From SpSt-600 sp042408195 (GTDB lineage: Bacteria; Chloroflexota; Anaerolineae; SpSt-600): a stretch of 64,000 nt of DNA. The notes under the pieces were generated by a model. It saw only the letters and a program-made list of their open reading frames with translations, did no database searches and was not told the DNA's origin. The stretch spans positions 1 through 64,000 of the forward strand of contig JBHOQL010000040.1 in assembly GCA_042408195.1 (NCBI GenBank), in the 5' to 3' direction. Below, in pieces: positions 15,842 to 24,749 of the stretch. Numbering within the stretch: the stretch's first letter is position 1; every line of letters starts with the position of its first letter. Position numbers and translations under genes: made by a program.

Positions 15842-17720
15842 TGAAAAAATCCGCAGGGGGAGAAAATTTCCCAAAAAGAGTATCCCGCCTAAAAAATTTA
15901 AACCACGCCCTAAGGTTGTGCCGAAAGAGGAAGTAGCCCCTCCGGAGCCTACTCCTCCTAAGAAAATCGTTATTCCCGACAGTATAACGGTGAGGGAGCT
16001 TGCTCAACTAATGGGCATAAGCCCCATCGATGTTATAAAAGAGCTCATGAAGAATGGGGTCATGGCCAATATTAACCAGCGCCTTGACCGGGACACGGCA
16101 GTGATAGTGGCGGAGGAACTGGGCTTCATAGTGGAGGAACCTGCACCTCCACCGGAAGAAGTAGCTCCCCCAGCTCCAAAGACCATCCGCCAGCTCATCT
16201 ATGAAGGAGAAGCGCCCGAGAAGATGGTTCCAAGGCCTCCGGTGGTTACTGTGCTGGGCCATGTTGACCACGGCAAAACCACGCTCCTTGATGCCATCCG
16301 TCGCACCAATGTAGCTGCAGGGGAAGTAGGGGGAATAACCCAGCGAATAGGTGCTTACCAAGTGGATATGGATGGCAAAAAGATCACCTTCATAGATACC
16401 CCTGGCCACGAAGCTTTCACTGCGATGAGAGCAAGAGGTGCGCAAGTAACCGACATAGCGGTTCTGGTGGTAGCTGCCGATGATGGTGTAATGCCTCAGA
16501 CCCTGGAAGCAATTGACCACGCCAGAGCAGCCCAGGTGCCCATAATCGTAGCTATAAACAAGATCGATAAGCCAGAAGCCAACGTGGAAATGGTGAAGCG
16601 CCAGCTGGCGGAAGTGGGCCTTATTCCGGAAGAATGGGGTGGTAACACCATCTGCGTCCCGATATCGGCCAAGAAGAGGATAGGAATTGATGAGCTTCTT
16701 GAGAACATCCTTCTGGTAGCGGAATTGGAAGGATTAAAGGCTAACCCCAATCGACCTGCTATCGGGACGGTCATCGAGGGCAAGATGGATGAAAAGCGCG
16801 GCCCTGTGGCTACAGTCCTGGTCCAAAACGGGACTCTGCGCCGAGGGGAGATCATTGTGATTGACGATATATACGGACGCGTTAGAGCGATGTTCAACGA
16901 TCGGGGTGAGCCTATTGACGAAGCCCCGCCTTCTACTCCTGCCCTCGTTCTGGGTCTGCCGGAAGTCCCTACTCCGGGTTTGCTGTTTGAGGTGGTCAGG
17001 AATGAGAAAGAGGCCAAGGCCATTGTGGAAAAGCGCAAGGCCGAAAAAGCTGTACCGAGGCCTGCTCCTCAGGTTGTAACCCTGGAAGACCTGCATCGTC
17101 TTATGCAAGTGGGAGAGGTTAAAGAGCTCAACGTCATCCTCAAGGCTGATGCTTACGGTTCCCTGGAACCCATTGTGAGTTCCCTGGAGAAAATGAGCTC
17201 TGATGAACTGCGCATTAAGATAATCCACAAGGGTGCGGGCAATGTGAGTGAATCCGATATAATGCTAGCGGTAGCTTCAAAGGGCTTGGTCATCGGCTTC
17301 AATGTGGATGTGGACCCGGCAGCGCGGGCTCTTGCGGAGAAAGAAGGGGTGGAGATCCGCCTTTACCAGGTAATCTACCACCTCTTGGAGGACATGGAGA
17401 AGGCTCTTAAGGGCTTGCTGGAGCCTGAAATTAAGGAAAACGTTTTGGGTCATGCTCAGGTCAGGGCTATATTCAAAGTGGCCAGAGGCCAGGTAGCAGG
17501 AGTTTATGTTTTAGATGGAGTTGTGGTTAGAGGAGCGAGAGCCAGGATCATCCGCAACGGTGAACTGGTATACGATGGCAAGGTGGCTTCCCTACGCCGC
17601 TTTACCGAAGATGTCAGAGAGGTCCGCCAGGGATTTGAATGCGGTGTGGGGTTGGAGAACTTTGGCGATTTCGTTATAGGTGATATCATTGAAATCTATG
17701 AAAGGGTGAAGGTAACCTAA
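15831..17720 (+). CDS. infB: Translation initiation factor IF-2
   Basis: IF-2 is the GTPase that places initiator tRNA on the 30S subunit and promotes subunit joining. The 629 aa protein has a short basic N-terminal region, an IF2_N domain (SITVRELAQLMGISPIDVIKELM), the G1 motif GHVDHGKT at about residue 143, DTPGHEAF, NKIDK, and domains II-IV ending in the initiator-tRNA binding C-terminal domain (FECGVGLENFGDF). It is on the short side because the N-terminal extension is reduced. Its start lies within the end of rnpM. Confidence 0.97.
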   Translation: MPVDEKIRRGRKFPKKSIPPKKFKPRPKVVPKEEVAPPEPTPPKKIVIPDSITVRELAQLMGISPIDVIKELMKNGVMANINQRLDRDTAVIVAEELGFIVEEPAPPPEEVAPPAPKTIRQLIYEGEAPEKMVPRPPVVTVLGHVDHGKTTLLDAIRRTNVAAGEVGGITQRIGAYQVDMDGKKITFIDTPGHEAFTAMRARGAQVTDIAVLVVAADDGVMPQTLEAIDHARAAQVPIIVAINKIDKPEANVEMVKRQLAEVGLIPEEWGGNTICVPISAKKRIGIDELLENILLVAELEGLKANPNRPAIGTVIEGKMDEKRGPVATVLVQNGTLRRGEIIVIDDIYGRVRAMFNDRGEPIDEAPPSTPALVLGLPEVPTPGLLFEVVRNEKEAKAIVEKRKAEKAVPRPAPQVVTLEDLHRLMQVGEVKELNVILKADAYGSLEPIVSSLEKMSSDELRIKIIHKGAGNVSESDIMLAVASKGLVIGFNVDVDPAARALAEKEGVEIRLYQVIYHLLEDMEKALKGLLEPEIKENVLGHAQVRAIFKVARGQVAGVYVLDGVVVRGARARIIRNGELVYDGKVASLRRFTEDVREVRQGFECGVGLENFGDFVIGDIIEIYERVKVT

Positions 17721-17721
17721 A

Positions 17722-18108
17722 ATGACTAAACCATTGACCCGTCGCCAGAAGCGGGTGGGCGAACTTATCCGGCGTGAGATAAGCACTCTGCTGGAACGTA
17801 AGGTCAAAGACCCCCGTCTGAACTTTGTGACGGTGACGGACGTGGAGGTTACTTTTGACCTAAAAGACGCTTTCGTCTATGTCAGCGCTCCAGAGGGCCG
17901 GGAGCGGAAAGAAGAAATCCTGGAGGGTCTTGAGAGAGCTTCGGGTTTCCTGCGCCATGAGCTGGCCCAGAACCTCCGTATAAAATTCATACCCCGCCTT
18001 ACTTTTATATGGGATGATTCTCTGGAGCGAGGACAGCGAATAAACCAGCTACTCCGGGAAATAGCAGAAAAGAAATATGTCCAGAGAGGCGATAGCGAAA
18101 AGCCTTAA
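17722..18108 (+). CDS. rbfA: Ribosome-binding factor A
   Basis: RbfA binds the 30S subunit to help mature the 5' end of 16S rRNA. The 128 aa protein has the KH-like fold marks VGELIRREISTLL near the start and VYVSAPEG and LAQNLRIKFIPRLTFIWDDS later. It starts one base after the infB stop and overlaps the next gene (nrnA-like) by 32 bases. Length is normal. Confidence 0.93.
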   Translation: MTKPLTRRQKRVGELIRREISTLLERKVKDPRLNFVTVTDVEVTFDLKDAFVYVSAPEGRERKEEILEGLERASGFLRHELAQNLRIKFIPRLTFIWDDSLERGQRINQLLREIAEKKYVQRGDSEKP

Positions 18109-19024
18109 CGAGGCCAGTAAAATTTTAATCCTTACCCACATTGATCCCGACGGAGATGCTATTGGTTCGGTGCTCGGGCTGGGACTAGCCCTGGAAAAGC
18201 TCGGGAAGAAGGTGGTAATGGCCTGCCAGGATCCGGTTCCGAAGCGGTTCCATTACCTCCCAGGAAGCCAGAGGATAGTCCCTTACCCTTTCGGTTCCTT
18301 TGATATAGTTGTATCCCTTGATGCCAACGATGTTAGACGGCTCGGGAAAGCTTACAGTGCAGAGCTCTTCGGCCATTTGCCCCTCTTGAACATCGATCAC
18401 CACATCACTAATCCCTTTTTCGGGACGTTGAACTGGGTAGACCCCCAAGCAGCAGCTACTTCAGAGATGGTCCTGGAGCTTTTAGATGAAATACCTGCAC
18501 CCATTGAGCCCGATGTAGCTACCTGCCTCCTTAACGGCATTGTTACGGATACCCAGGGCTTTCGGACTGCCAGCACCACTCCTAAAACCCTTGAAGCAAC
18601 CCTTAGGCTCCAGAAAGCCGGGGCCAGCTTGCACAAAGTAATGACTCACGCTTTAAACCATCACCCCTTCAAGCTGCTCCAGCTTTGGAGCAGGCTTTTA
18701 GGACGGGTGCAATTCAAGGATGGAATCATATGGGTGGATAAGCCTCGCTCCGTTCTGGATGAATCGGAGCTGGGGGAAGATTACGATTATGGCCTCATAA
18801 ACTTCTTGTTGGGAGTGGAAGGAGTCAGGATAGCGGTCGTTTTCACCGAAAAGCCAGGAGGTGAAGTAGATATAAGTCTGCGTTCGGTGCCGGGAATAGA
18901 CGTTTCAACGGTAGCCGCTAAACTTGGAGGAGGTGGTCACCCTCAAGCCGCTGGCTGCCGCCTCAAGGGCCACCTGGAAGAGGTGAAAAAGCTCGTGTTG
19001 GAAGAACTTCGCAAACTTTACTAA
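18077..19024 (+). CDS. nrnA: DHH/DHHA1 phosphoesterase (NrnA-like oligoribonuclease / pAp phosphatase)
   Basis: A 315 aa DHH-family protein: THIDPDGDAIGS near residue 16 and NIDHHITN near residue 98 provide the metal ligands, and GGGGHPQAAG near the C-terminus marks the DHHA1 substrate domain. NrnA enzymes degrade very short RNAs (nanoRNAs) and dephosphorylate 3'-phosphoadenosine 5'-phosphate. Its position between rbfA and truB is the standard one in many bacteria. The ATG lies 32 bases inside rbfA and has no strong ribosome site, suggesting coupling. Confidence 0.9.
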   Translation: MSREAIAKSLNEASKILILTHIDPDGDAIGSVLGLGLALEKLGKKVVMACQDPVPKRFHYLPGSQRIVPYPFGSFDIVVSLDANDVRRLGKAYSAELFGHLPLLNIDHHITNPFFGTLNWVDPQAAATSEMVLELLDEIPAPIEPDVATCLLNGIVTDTQGFRTASTTPKTLEATLRLQKAGASLHKVMTHALNHHPFKLLQLWSRLLGRVQFKDGIIWVDKPRSVLDESELGEDYDYGLINFLLGVEGVRIAVVFTEKPGGEVDISLRSVPGIDVSTVAAKLGGGGHPQAAGCRLKGHLEEVKKLVLEELRKLY

Positions 19025-19028
19025 ATCA

Positions 19029-19901
19029 ATGAAACGCGAGCTCTCAGGCATTCTCAACATCAATAAACCTAAAGGCCTCACTTCCCACGATGTCGTGGAC
19101 AAGGTGCGAAAACTGAGTGGAATCCGGAAGGTAGGGCATGCTGGTACCCTCGACCCCATAGCTACCGGAGTTCTGGTAGTATGCCTGGGTAAGGCCACCA
19201 GGCTTGTGCGTTTCATAATGGATAGCCCAAAGACTTACCGGGCCACCTTGCGTTTGGGCATAAGCACTGACACCCACGATGCTGAAGGCCAGATAATACG
19301 AGAAGCCCCGGTAAATGTAACCTTGGAGGAGGTAAAGGAAGCTCTCAAAAGCTTCACTGGGACCATAGAGCAGATTCCGCCTCTCTATTCCGCCATCAAA
19401 ATAAGGGGGAAACGCCTCTACGAGTTGGCGAGGGAAGGCAAAGAGGTCACCCTTCTTCCTCGCCAAGTTGAAATCTACCGGATAGAAGTGTTGGAGTGGG
19501 ATATTCCTTTCCTCACATTGGAAGTGGAGTGTTCTCCGGGGACTTACATCCGGGCCCTGGCCAGAGACTTGGGGGAGAAACTCGGGTGTGGGGCACATGT
19601 AACTGAGCTGACCCGGCTGAGAAGTGGGCGCTTTACTCTGGAAGATGCAGTAACTCTCGAGGAAATTGAGGTGGGCAAGCTCAAGCAGTTTCTCCTTCCC
19701 CCAGAGATGGCCGTGGCTGATTTTCCCAGCGTAATCCTGGAAAAGGGCGAGGAAAAGAGGATACGCCTGGGCCAGAAAGTTAGAGGCACCCCCCAGGGAG
19801 GCGAGGGCCTTCACAGGGTTTACTCCTTTGATGGCTGGTTCCTGGGCCTGGCGGAGTGGGATTCGATGGCTAAATTGTGGCAACCGAGGCTTATACTGTA
19901 A
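19029..19901 (+). CDS. truB: tRNA pseudouridine(55) synthase TruB
   Basis: TruB makes pseudouridine 55 in the T-loop of nearly all tRNAs. The 290 aa protein has the motif HAGTLDPIATGVL containing catalytic Asp42, the box PPLYSAIKIRGKRLYELAREG, and ECSPGTYIRALARDLG. A short C-terminal PUA-like domain follows. It starts five bases after the nrnA stop and is followed four bases later by ribF-archease. Confidence 0.95.
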   Translation: MKRELSGILNINKPKGLTSHDVVDKVRKLSGIRKVGHAGTLDPIATGVLVVCLGKATRLVRFIMDSPKTYRATLRLGISTDTHDAEGQIIREAPVNVTLEEVKEALKSFTGTIEQIPPLYSAIKIRGKRLYELAREGKEVTLLPRQVEIYRIEVLEWDIPFLTLEVECSPGTYIRALARDLGEKLGCGAHVTELTRLRSGRFTLEDAVTLEEIEVGKLKQFLLPPEMAVADFPSVILEKGEEKRIRLGQKVRGTPQGGEGLHRVYSFDGWFLGLAEWDSMAKLWQPRLIL

Positions 19902-19904
19902 GCC

Positions 19905-21281
19905 ATGCAGCTCATAGACAATTTCTCTCAAGTCTACATAACTATAGAAAGCTTCGTCACCATCGGAGCCTTTGACGGAGTGCACCGGGGGCACCAGCAC
20001 CTTATCCGCAACTTGGTTCGGGAAGCTCACAAGCAAGGCTTTCTGGCTGGCCTCGTAACCTTTCACCCCCATCCTTCTGTTGTCCTCAACCCTTCTAATC
20101 CCACCCGCTACCTTACGACGCCTGGGGAGAAAGTCTCAATTCTGGAAAAGATGGACCTGGATGTAGTGGCAATTCTCCCTTTTAATGAGAAGATGGCTCG
20201 GACGCCAGCCCGCGAGTTTATAGCGCTCCTCTGCAAACATCTGAATTTGAAAGAGCTATGGGTGGGGGCCGATTTTGCCCTGGGCTTCCAGCGTGAGGGG
20301 AACGTGAAAGTCCTGAAAGAGCTCGGCAGAGAAATGGGCTTTGTGGTAAGGGTGGTGGAACCCATCTACTTTAAGGGCGAGATAATATCCAGCACCCGCA
20401 TCCGTAAGCTCATAGCTCTGGGGGAAGTACGGGAAGCGGCCCAACTTCTGGGGCGCTACTACAGCTTGGCGGGCGAAGTGGTGAGGGGCGAGGGCCGCGG
20501 CCGGCTTTTGGGTTTCCCTACCGCCAACTTAGAAGTTAGACCGGAAAGAGTTTCTCCCGCTGATGGGGTTTACGTTACTTTCGTTCGGCTGGGACGGGAT
20601 AGGCTCTGGGGGGTGACTAACGTCGGCACAAGGCCAACCTTTGACGGGGGAAAGCGTCTGGTCGAAACTTATATCTTGGATTTTGACGGTGACCTTTACG
20701 GCTGCGATTTAGTAGTTGAGTTTGTGGAAAGGCTCAGACCGGAGATAAAATTTTCTTCCGTGGAAAAACTGAAAGAGCAAATCCGTAGGGATGTGGAAAT
20801 GGCCCGGGAGGTCCTGGCGAGGGAAGAGGCAATGGGAGGAATAGAGAACATGCTGGAGCCGGTATACACTCCTTCTACGAAGAGGTTCGAAGAGCTGCCC
20901 CACACGGCCGATAAGGCAATCAAGGTTTACGGCAGCACTCTGGAGGAGGTCTTCGTAAACGCTGCTTTCGGCATGTTCAGCCTGATGGCTGATCCTCAGG
21001 AGATAAAGGTTGAGATAACGCGGGAGCTGGAAGTTTCCTCCTTCGACATTGAATCGCTCCTTGTCAAGTGGCTCAACGAACTCCTCTACTTGCAGGAGAC
21101 GGAAGGAGAACTTTACCGAGACTTTGAAATTGTCCACTTAGACGAGAGGAGCCTTAGAGCTAGAATCTGGGGAGGTAAAGGCTACCCCAAGAAAGCCAAA
21201 GTCAAAGCCGCCACTTACCACAATTTGGAAATCAAAGACCTGGGAAAAGGTTACGAGGCAACGGTGGTCTTTGACACTTAG
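19905..21281 (+). CDS. ribF: RibF (riboflavin kinase / FAD synthetase) fused to archease
   Basis: A single 458 aa frame with two unrelated parts. Residues 1-180 are the FMN adenylyltransferase half of RibF (TIGAFDGVHRGHQHLIR), and about 183-305 the riboflavin kinase half (GRLLGFPTANLEV). After a short linker, residues about 325-458 are an archease domain (FEELPHTADKAIKVYGSTLEEVF ending in ATVVFDT, with the expected N-terminal Asp and C-terminal Asp). Archease activates the RNA ligase RtcB. There is no stop between the parts; an internal ATG at 20832 could give a separate archease. No rtcB is in the window. The stop overlaps that of the convergent pyrophosphatase gene. Confidence 0.92.
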   Translation: MQLIDNFSQVYITIESFVTIGAFDGVHRGHQHLIRNLVREAHKQGFLAGLVTFHPHPSVVLNPSNPTRYLTTPGEKVSILEKMDLDVVAILPFNEKMARTPAREFIALLCKHLNLKELWVGADFALGFQREGNVKVLKELGREMGFVVRVVEPIYFKGEIISSTRIRKLIALGEVREAAQLLGRYYSLAGEVVRGEGRGRLLGFPTANLEVRPERVSPADGVYVTFVRLGRDRLWGVTNVGTRPTFDGGKRLVETYILDFDGDLYGCDLVVEFVERLRPEIKFSSVEKLKEQIRRDVEMAREVLAREEAMGGIENMLEPVYTPSTKRFEELPHTADKAIKVYGSTLEEVFVNAAFGMFSLMADPQEIKVEITRELEVSSFDIESLLVKWLNELLYLQETEGELYRDFEIVHLDERSLRARIWGGKGYPKKAKVKAATYHNLEIKDLGKGYEATVVFDT

Positions 21282-22888
21282 AGGCGCATCAGTATTGGAG
21301 CGATCTGCTTCTTGCGCGAAACTATCCCCCGTAGGCTCAACGAGTGTGGCCCTGAAAGCTTTGCCTCCAGGGCCTCAGCTATTTCCTTTTCTTTCCCCAC
21401 CAACAACAGCTCCGTCTCCTCGTCAAAGATATTAACCAGGATGAACATTAGGCTCGTGTATCCTCTTTCCTCTTTAAGCTTTTTCATTTCCTCGATGAAC
21501 TCTTCCCGGCGTTTCTCCACCACGCTCCGACCGTGGACTTCCAGGTATCCAATCCCGAAGAGTCTATCGCCGAACCTGTATTCTTTGAAATCGGCTGTGA
21601 TGATCTCTCGGGCCGGCCGGTGCAATATTTCCGAAGCCGCATCGAAGAGCTCTTTGGCCAGAGCCTCGGGGGAAATGCCAGCTATGGAAGCCAAGGCCGC
21701 AGCCACAGCCTTATCTCTGGGAGTAGTGGTGGGTGAGCGGAAGAAGACCGTATCGCTTATGATAGCTCCCAACATGAGCCCTGCCAGAGGAGGCTCCACC
21801 TTGAAGCCTTGCTCCTGGAAAAGGGTGGCTACGACGGTAGAAGTGGCCCCTACTGGCTCGCTCCTGACCAGCACGGGGCTCGGGGTCTGAATATCCCCCA
21901 CCCGGTGATGGTCTATGATAGCCACAATCTCCGCCTCATCAAGCCCTTCCACCGACTGGCTTCGTTCATTGTGGTCCACCAAGATCACTCTGTAGCGCAC
22001 CGGTTTGAGGAAGTCCGACCTGGAAATTACTCCTTTTACCTTCCTTTCCTCATCCACAACGGGCAAAGTCCGCTGGCGGACTAGAAAAGCTTTTGCCTCC
22101 TCCAGGAGATCGTCCTCTTCCACAAAGTCCACCTCTTCCCTCATGAAGAATTGAGCAGGGGTGCTAAGGAGCAGAAGCCTGACAGTTGTGAAAGTGTGGT
22201 AGGGTGAAGAAATTACCGTTACGCCGCTCTCCTTCGCCAGCCGGAGGATTTCATCGGAAACCGAAAGCCCACCCGTCACAATTATGGCACCAATGCCCTT
22301 TTCTATTGCGGCCCTCTGGGCATCCTCCCGGTCTCCGACTATGAGAATGGAACCTGGTTCCACATAATTCAACAATCTGGGCAAGCTCATTGCCCCAATG
22401 TAAACTTTCCCCCTAACCGGCCTGGTACCTCGGTGGAGGAAATGGCCACCGAGGGTTTCCACAACCGCTTCCAAACGAATGGGTATCCTGTCTAGAAACT
22501 GGGGGTCTATTTCTTCCAAAAGCAAGGAGGAAAAATCCTCCACCGAAACCATTCCCAGCAGTCGCGATTCGTCATCCACTACCGGGACTGCCCGGATGTT
22601 TCTAGTTCTGAAAATCTGCCCAACTTTGTAAGCGGGGGTAAGGGGCGAAACGGTGATAGCCGGAGAGCTCATGGCATCCCGCACCCGTGGTCTGGCATCA
22701 GTGAACAAAATGGGCTCAGGGAACCCGAACCTTTGGAGCAAATAGGAGGTTTCGGGGCGAAGCTCCCCTTGCCGAGCAGGGATGGTCTCTTCCCCTTTCA
22801 GACGGAAGAGTTCAGCGCAAGCGATGGCCGCCACCACACAATCGGTATCGGGGTTCTTGTGGCCCACTACATAGATTGGAGAACCCAT
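21278..22888 (-). CDS. ppaC: Family II (manganese-dependent) inorganic pyrophosphatase with CBS and DRTGG domains
   Basis: A 536 aa enzyme that hydrolyses pyrophosphate. The N-terminal DHH part has GHKNPDTD (His10, Asp14, Asp16), followed by a regulatory insert: CBS (about 70-125), DRTGG-like (about 175-250) and a second CBS (about 255-305). The DHH core then resumes (IIDHHRVGD), followed by the DHHA2 domain ending near SRKKQIAP. CBS domains in this family bind adenine nucleotides, and those with DRTGG respond to diadenosine polyphosphates. ATG 22888 is fixed by GGAGGT at 22893-22898. Its 3' end overlaps the stop of ribF-archease. Confidence 0.92.
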   Translation of the reverse strand: MGSPIYVVGHKNPDTDCVVAAIACAELFRLKGEETIPARQGELRPETSYLLQRFGFPEPILFTDARPRVRDAMSSPAITVSPLTPAYKVGQIFRTRNIRAVPVVDDESRLLGMVSVEDFSSLLLEEIDPQFLDRIPIRLEAVVETLGGHFLHRGTRPVRGKVYIGAMSLPRLLNYVEPGSILIVGDREDAQRAAIEKGIGAIIVTGGLSVSDEILRLAKESGVTVISSPYHTFTTVRLLLLSTPAQFFMREEVDFVEEDDLLEEAKAFLVRQRTLPVVDEERKVKGVISRSDFLKPVRYRVILVDHNERSQSVEGLDEAEIVAIIDHHRVGDIQTPSPVLVRSEPVGATSTVVATLFQEQGFKVEPPLAGLMLGAIISDTVFFRSPTTTPRDKAVAAALASIAGISPEALAKELFDAASEILHRPAREIITADFKEYRFGDRLFGIGYLEVHGRSVVEKRREEFIEEMKKLKEERGYTSLMFILVNIFDEETELLLVGKEKEIAEALEAKLSGPHSLSLRGIVSRKKQIAPILMRL

Positions 22889-22984
22889 TTCTACCTCCAA
22901 AGCTCAGCTTTTCTTTAAATTTTAACGGGAACTCTGCCTCTGCGAAAGCGAGGCGAAAGCCCACTCCGCATATCATACAGGACC

Positions 22985-23014
22985 TTGTCAATCTGCAGCG
23001 AAAGGATGTATAAT
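22985..23014 (+). promoter_or_regulatory. Promoter of the chbG-like operon
   Basis: TTGTCA (22985-22990) and TATAAT (23009-23014) are separated by 18 bases. Transcription would begin near 23021, ahead of the double purine-rich site GGAGGCAAGGAGG and the ATG at 23050. It lies in the divergent gap with the pyrophosphatase gene, for which I find no clear promoter. Confidence 0.7.
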
Positions 23015-23049
23015 CCCCCAAGCAAATCTCCCGGAGGCAAGGAGGAACC

Positions 23050-23910
23050 ATGGCCCGCTACCTTATTGTGAACGCTGATGACTTTGGACGAAGCCGTGGG
23101 GTAAATGAAGGCATACTCAAGGCCCACAGGGAGGGGATCGTAACGAGCACTTCCTTCATGGTGAACCAGCCTTTCGCCCAGGAAGGAGCCTCCATCTTGA
23201 AAGATACGCCCTCCCTCGGAGCCGGGGTACACTTGGTTTTCTCCTCTGGTAGGCCTGTCCTGCCTTCGGAGAAGGTCCCCAGCCTCGTGGACTCTGAAGG
23301 ATTCTTCCTCCCCCAGGAAGTTCTGATGATGAGAGCAGTGGAGATCTCCCCCGACGAGCTCAAGGCTGAATTTAAGGCCCAGATTGAGAGATTCCGGGCC
23401 CTCGTGGGCCGTGAGCCTGACCACCTTGACTGCCACCATTTCGTGCACATCCACCCCCACTTTTTCGCCGTTTACACTGAGGTAGCACGGGAGATGGGGT
23501 TGCCCATCCGAAACCCCCTGCCCCGCGAACCTCATGAGATCGACCAGATTCTGGACTCCTTGCCCTCTTCCCTCAAGAACTTGCCCAGGGAAATGGCCTT
23601 AGCCATACTTGAAGCTGATAGAATGTCCATTGGCTCGCTCTCATGCCCCGACCGTTTTGTCGGTTCCTTTTTTGGAGAGGAAGCTGTAACTTTGGAAAAC
23701 CTTCTGGCCATCCTGGAGGGGGTCGGCGAAGGAGTAACGGAGCTTATGTGCCATCCTGCCTTTGTGGATGAAGAGCTACTCTCTTCCAGCTCCTACGCTT
23801 ATCCGAGGGAGAAAGAGCTCGAATTGCTATGCCATCCTCTGGTGCGGCGTAAAATTGAGGAATTGGGAATAGAGTTGGTTAATTTTTCCATCCTGTCGAA
23901 AAAACCCTGA
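23050..23910 (+). CDS. ChbG/YdjC-family carbohydrate deacetylase
   Basis: A 286 aa protein with the YdjC/ChbG signature NADDFG near the N-terminus, the metal-ligand stretch DCHHFVHIHPHF (about residues 127-138), and a C-terminal CHPAFVDEEL. The family removes acetyl groups from chitooligosaccharides or related N-acetylated sugars using a divalent metal. It is the first gene of an operon with an AAC(3)-family acetyltransferase and a gamma carbonic anhydrase; a deacetylase next to an N-acetyltransferase is suggestive but unproven. GGAGG lies just before the ATG. Confidence 0.88.
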   Translation: MARYLIVNADDFGRSRGVNEGILKAHREGIVTSTSFMVNQPFAQEGASILKDTPSLGAGVHLVFSSGRPVLPSEKVPSLVDSEGFFLPQEVLMMRAVEISPDELKAEFKAQIERFRALVGREPDHLDCHHFVHIHPHFFAVYTEVAREMGLPIRNPLPREPHEIDQILDSLPSSLKNLPREMALAILEADRMSIGSLSCPDRFVGSFFGEEAVTLENLLAILEGVGEGVTELMCHPAFVDEELLSSSSYAYPREKELELLCHPLVRRKIEELGIELVNFSILSKKP

Positions 23911-23931
23911 ATTGTGGGAAGCCACTTGGTC

Positions 23932-24744
23932 ATGGAACAACGGACTCCTCTGGTAACGAAAAGCAAGCTCATGGAAGACTTGCGCAAGCTCGGCCTTTCC
24001 CCAGGCCAGGTCGTAATGCTCCATGCCTCTGTGAAGGCAATAGGCTGGGTGGTTGGGGGGCCAGATGTGGTCCTCCAAGCAATCTTGGATATCCTGGGGC
24101 CTGATGGAACACTTATGATGTATGTTGGCTGGGAAGACGATCCTTTTAGTCTTCCGGAATGGCCAGAGGAGTACCAGCGAGCTTATCTTGAAGAGTGCCC
24201 ACCCTTTGACCCTCAGAGGTCCAGAGCCAACCGGAAGATGAGCATTCTCACAGAGTATCTGCGCACCTGGCCTGGTGCCTTGCGTAGCAACCATCCAGAG
24301 GCTTCGGTGGCCGCTGTAGGGGCAAAAGCTCGCTGGCTTGTAGAAGGTCACCCGCTCAATTACCCTTATGGTCCTGGCTCACCTTATGCTAAGCTCTGTG
24401 AAGACGAAGGTAAGGTGCTCCTTCTGGGTGCTCCGCTGAATACAGTCACCTTGCTCCATTACGCCGAAACGATAGCTCACGTCCCTGGGAAAAGGGTTGT
24501 GCGTTACAGGATGCCGGTGCTGCAGGAAGGTAAGCGTATATGGGTGGAGATTGAAGACATTGACACGAGCAGAGGAGCCTTTGATTGGGAGGGTGGAGAT
24601 TATTTTGAGGCAATAGTACAGGAATACCTGGCTTTGGGAAAAGGTCGCTCCGGGAAAGTGGGCGCCGCTGATTCTTACCTTTTCGATGCAGCTGAACTCG
24701 TCCGGTTTGCTGTGGAATGGATGGAGAGAACTTTCGGAGGGTAA
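23932..24744 (+). CDS. AAC(3)-family N-acetyltransferase
   Basis: A 270 aa protein of the AAC(3) fold, with VMLHASVKAIGWVVGG near the start, SNHPEASVAAVG in the middle and NYPYGPGSPYAKL, all family marks. Known members acetylate the 3-amino group of aminoglycosides, and others in the same family act on different amines. Two starts are possible: GTG 23914 or ATG 23932; I prefer the ATG because a purine-rich GGGAAG lies about 12 bases before it, though neither site is strong. It is chromosomal, in an operon with a deacetylase, so a native metabolic role is more likely than acquired resistance. Confidence 0.8.
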   Translation: MEQRTPLVTKSKLMEDLRKLGLSPGQVVMLHASVKAIGWVVGGPDVVLQAILDILGPDGTLMMYVGWEDDPFSLPEWPEEYQRAYLEECPPFDPQRSRANRKMSILTEYLRTWPGALRSNHPEASVAAVGAKARWLVEGHPLNYPYGPGSPYAKLCEDEGKVLLLGAPLNTVTLLHYAETIAHVPGKRVVRYRMPVLQEGKRIWVEIEDIDTSRGAFDWEGGDYFEAIVQEYLALGKGRSGKVGAADSYLFDAAELVRFAVEWMERTFGG

Positions 24745-24749
24745 AGACC

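Noticed and set aside
19044..20072. A 342-codon minus-strand frame opposite truB and ribF
   Set aside because: Both genes on the plus strand carry full catalytic motifs; the reverse frame has none.
23932..24744. AAC(3)-family gene as an acquired resistance gene
   Set aside because: It is inside a metabolic operon with no mobile element, integron or base-composition change nearby.
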